Below, piece after piece: positions 61,624 to 64,000 of a stretch of 64,000 bases of DNA (the first letter of the stretch is position 1; every line of letters starts with the position of its first letter). This DNA comes from Alphaproteobacteria bacterium (lineage in GTDB: Bacteria > Pseudomonadota > Alphaproteobacteria > Caulobacterales > Parvularculaceae). A model generated the notes under the pieces. That model had not been told where the DNA came from and made no database searches. It saw nothing but the letters and a program-made list of their open reading frames with translations. The stretch is taken from the NCBI GenBank assembly GCA_030433215.1, contig JAUIMC010000015.1:1-64000 (forward strand). Direction: 5' to 3'. The translations under genes and the position numbers were made by a program.

Positions 61624-62499
61624 ATGAAGAAAATTTTAGGGGCCGGCATGTTGGCGCTGGCCGGCGCATGTTCGCAGGGAGATGGCGCCAAAGAAGCGGC
61701 GGAAGAGTCTGCGGGCGCGGACACCGTCGATCATATGCGTCTTTATGCGTTCGATTGCGGGCGCATCCGGATGAACGATCTGTCGCTCTTCACGCAAGGC
61801 GACGAATATGACGGACGCACCAATGACGCTGCGGTGATGTGCTTTCTGATCCGCCATCCCGACGGCGATCTCCTCTGGGATGCGGGCCTGCCGACGGCGA
61901 TTCACGACGCCGGCGCCGAGGGCGTCGAGTCCGGCCCCTTTTTCATGACCATGCCGAAGACGATTGAAGGCCAGCTTGCCGAGATCGGCGTGACGGTTGA
62001 GGATATCGAGTACTTCTCGCCATCGCATTCGCATTTCGACCATATTGGCGACGCCAACCGTTTCGCCGGCGCCACGCTGATCATCGACAAGGACGAACGC
62101 GCCCATATGTTCCGCGAAGAGGCGCGCGCTGACCAACAGTCTTTCCCGCTCTATAATGCGCTTGAGAACGCCGAGACCGTCGAGTTTGATGGCGACCATG
62201 ACGTTTTCGGCGACGGCAAGGTGAAAATCCTCGCCATGCCCGGCCACACGCCGGGGCATACATCGCTTCTCGTGCAGCTCGACAATGAAGGGCCTGTGTT
62301 GCTCTCGGGCGATCTCTATCACCTCGAGGAGTCGCGCGAGAACAGTTACGTTCCGAAATTCAACACCAATGTCGAAGACACGCTGGCGTCCATGGACCGC
62401 TTCGAGCAGATCGCGGCGGACATGAACGCCCGCGTCGTCATCCAGCATGTGACGGCCGACTATGAAGACCTGCCGCGCTTGCCGGGCTATCTGGATTAG
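61624..62499 (+). CDS. Metallo-beta-lactamase-fold lipoprotein, N-acyl homoserine lactonase-like
   Basis: A 291-residue secreted hydrolase with a lipoprotein signal (MLALAGACSQ, Cys16). The zinc-binding HxHxDH motif is SHSHFDHIGD, with the next ligand region MPGHTPGHTSLLV and then LLSGDLYHL (Asp) and VIQHVTADYEDL (His). The layout (MRLYAFDCGRI at the start, FLIRHPDGDLLWDAGLP) is that of the AHL-lactonase-like MBL subgroup. As a periplasmic or surface lipoprotein it could open lactone rings of signals or other esters; activity is not proven. Divergent from glpK and ended by a strong terminator. Confidence 0.85.
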   Translation: MKKILGAGMLALAGACSQGDGAKEAAEESAGADTVDHMRLYAFDCGRIRMNDLSLFTQGDEYDGRTNDAAVMCFLIRHPDGDLLWDAGLPTAIHDAGAEGVESGPFFMTMPKTIEGQLAEIGVTVEDIEYFSPSHSHFDHIGDANRFAGATLIIDKDERAHMFREEARADQQSFPLYNALENAETVEFDGDHDVFGDGKVKILAMPGHTPGHTSLLVQLDNEGPVLLSGDLYHLEESRENSYVPKFNTNVEDTLASMDRFEQIAADMNARVVIQHVTADYEDLPRLPGYLD

Positions 62500-62507
62500 A
62501 AGAGCCG

Positions 62508-62541
62508 GGTCCCCACGCTTTAAGCGTGGGGACCGCTTCTT
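62508..62541. terminator. Strong bidirectional rho-independent terminator
   Basis: A perfect 13-base stem GGTCCCCACGCTT (62508-62520) with AAGCGTGGGGACC (62522-62534) lies between two converging genes, followed by a T-rich tail (CTTCTTTTAAT). On the opposite strand the base before the stem is purine-rich. It serves the metallo-hydrolase gene and likely also the TonB receptor gene on the minus strand. Confidence 0.9.
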
Positions 62542-64000
62542 TTAATACTGCAAGCTCACCCTTGCGCCATATGTGGCGGGTCTTCCCGGAGCGGCGACGT
62601 CCGCAAGGCCGCCCGGGCCGATGAAGAAATTGCGGGTTTCATCGTAATTCGTATTGAAGATGTTCCGTCCCCAGAGCGCCAGCTCCCAGCGTCCGTCATC
62701 GGGACCGACCGCAAGCTGGGCATTGGCGAGCCAGTAATCGCCGACTGCATAGGCGGCGCCGAGCAGGGGCAGGGACAGCGTGTCGCGATAGGAATAATCG
62801 AAGCGCGCGCGCGCCGACCAGCCTTCCGCGACGGCGGTTTCCGTCTCGATGAAGCCCTGATAGCTCACATTCGGAAAGCCGAGATCCTGTCCCGCGCGGT
62901 CAACATAGACCGCCATGCCCGACGCGCCTGAGGCGGCGGTGTCGAGGTCGGTGAAGGAGGTGAACTCCCCGGTCTTGTAGCCAAGCGACTGGCCGAGCGT
63001 CAGCCAGGGCGCGGGCGAGAGGATCACTTCCAGCTCGCCGCCCCAGATTTCGCTGTCGGCGTTGACGATGCGCCCGACAATCGCGCTCGTCGCAGGATCG
63101 AAGATCGCCGACTGCACCTGCTGGTCCTTGTAATCGTAATAGAAGCCGGCGGCGTTCAGTTGGGCGACCTCGCCGAAATCTTTTTTAAGACCGACTTCAA
63201 AGGCGTTGAGTTTTTCCGGATTGAAGGGCGTCAGGGCGTTCGGGTTCAGCGTGTTGTAGGCGGTGAAGCCGCCGGATTTCACGCCGCGCGAGACATGCGC
63301 GTAAAGCAGCGTCTCTTCCCCCGGCTCGAACTCGACGCCGATCTTGCCGGAAAAATTGTCGGAATTGAGGTCGCGATTTTCGAGCGTGCCGTCGGCGAGT
63401 CCGTTGGCGAAGTTGACGGGTCCCGTGCCGAGGGAAAACGTGCCGAGATCGCGCAGCTTGCGCTCCTCGTCCTCGTAACGAAGCCCCGCAATCACCGAGA
63501 CGGTGTCTGTCAGCGCATAGTCGCCATGGATATAGGCGGCCATGGTGCGGACCTTTTGCTTGTAGGGCGTCGACACCGCGAAGCCGGGACCGAAGCTGGC
63601 GACGAAGTCCGACTGATAGAGCTCGTTGAGGTCTTCTTCCGAGTAATAGAGCCCGCCGACCCAGTTGAAGCGGTCCGTCTCGCCGGAGAGCCGCAATTCA
63701 TGGGACATGACGTCGGCGCTCGATTCGAAATAAACGCCGGCGCCGCCCACGGTCAGCGCGTCAAAATCATTGTACTCCTTGCGGTTCAGCACTTCATAGG
63801 CGCCGATATAGGTGAGCTGGGCCGCGCCGAGGCCGGCGTTCAGGGTCAGGCTCGCGCCCCAGCCTTCATTGTCGCGGAACGGGTGCTGGTCCTGGGCGAT
63901 GCCGGTCAGCGTTTCAAACGCCGCCGATGAGCCGTAGGACGTCTCGCGGCGCGCATGAGCGAGCGAGCCGTCGAGCAGGCTGTCATTGAAAAGCTGCAAG
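62542..64000 (-). CDS. TonB-dependent receptor, 5' part outside window
   Basis: C-terminal ~485 residues of an outer-membrane receptor; the signal peptide and plug lie beyond the right edge. The barrel strands are evident: WVGGLYYSEEDLNELY, VSVIAGLRYEDEERKL, FSGKIGVEFEPGEETLLYAHVSRGVKSGGFTAYN, LNAFEVGLKKDFGEVAQLNAAGFYYDYKDQQVQ. The protein ends in YGARVSLQY, a normal barrel C-terminus. Not closely similar in sequence to the receptor at 47073-49388. The ligand is unknown. Confidence 0.9.
   Translation of the reverse strand, partial: LQLFNDSLLDGSLAHARRETSYGSSAAFETLTGIAQDQHPFRDNEGWGASLTLNAGLGAAQLTYIGAYEVLNRKEYNDFDALTVGGAGVYFESSADVMSHELRLSGETDRFNWVGGLYYSEEDLNELYQSDFVASFGPGFAVSTPYKQKVRTMAAYIHGDYALTDTVSVIAGLRYEDEERKLRDLGTFSLGTGPVNFANGLADGTLENRDLNSDNFSGKIGVEFEPGEETLLYAHVSRGVKSGGFTAYNTLNPNALTPFNPEKLNAFEVGLKKDFGEVAQLNAAGFYYDYKDQQVQSAIFDPATSAIVGRIVNADSEIWGGELEVILSPAPWLTLGQSLGYKTGEFTSFTDLDTAASGASGMAVYVDRAGQDLGFPNVSYQGFIETETAVAEGWSARARFDYSYRDTLSLPLLGAAYAVGDYWLANAQLAVGPDDGRWELALWGRNIFNTNYDETRNFFIGPGGLADVAAPGRPATYGARVSLQY

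Noticed and set aside
60065-61627. Long plus-strand frame antisense to glycerol kinase
   Set aside because: It covers the whole glpK gene and has no recognisable domain.
1-64000. tRNA, rRNA, CRISPR array, insertion sequence or prophage
   Set aside because: No cloverleaf with a GTTCGA-type loop, no spaced direct repeats, and no transposase, integrase or phage structural gene was recognised on either strand.

Overview
The window reads as chromosomal DNA of a GC-rich, motile, aerobic alphaproteobacterium, probably of the Hyphomonadales/Parvularculales/Caulobacterales group. This is an inference from gene content: an alphaproteobacterial F-ATPase zeta subunit (DUF1476), an alphaproteobacterial flagellar block (MotE, a DUF6468-type protein, FliL), a beta-helix/diheme-cytochrome lipoprotein pair known from Hyphomonas, squalene-hopene cyclase, a zeaxanthin-type carotenoid cluster and TonB-dependent receptors. 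No tRNA, rRNA, CRISPR array, insertion sequence or prophage was seen. Genes are dense and no gene-free gap exceeds 300 bases.

Layout. 1-450: the broken end of an M19 dipeptidase that looks foreign to the rest, followed by an abrupt junction. 450-8172: flagellar block, with motA, motE, a DUF6468-like gene and fliL leftward, and fliF, fliH-like, fliN, fliP and fliG rightward. 8176-14000: a YHS protein, MscS channel, DUF885 peptidase, acetyltransferase and malonyl-CoA synthetase. 14133-22352: squalene-hopene cyclase carrying an in-frame palindromic repeat, a beta-lactamase-fold lipoprotein, a diheme cytochrome/beta-helix lipoprotein pair, an amidase and a Crp/Fnr regulator. 22349-25454: purine genes purC, purS and purQ, with a RutB-like hydrolase between purS and purQ. 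25733-30310: ATPase zeta subunit, LysE exporter, SDR, LemA, GNAT and M48 protease. 30307-36354: carotenoid genes (sterol-desaturase-like, crtY, crtI, crtB; crtZ and crtE on the other strand).

36537-53160 looks like a catabolic island for an amine or amide compound. It holds PuuB-, PuuA- and aminotransferase-like genes, a second PuuA-like gene, a GntR regulator, an exported amidohydrolase, a TPR-sulfotransferase, a TonB receptor, an unknown membrane protein, an aldehyde dehydrogenase and an omega-amino-acid aminotransferase. Three near-identical palindromes (TGTGATCACA) lie in exactly the intergenic gaps where a shared regulator would act, and the GntR protein encoded there is the natural candidate.

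53327-64000: YfgM-like, BamB and Der (envelope assembly and ribosome biogenesis, in conserved order), an SDR, the selenium pair mnmH/selD, glycerol kinase, a lactonase-like metallo-hydrolase lipoprotein, a strong terminator and a second TonB receptor that runs off the window.
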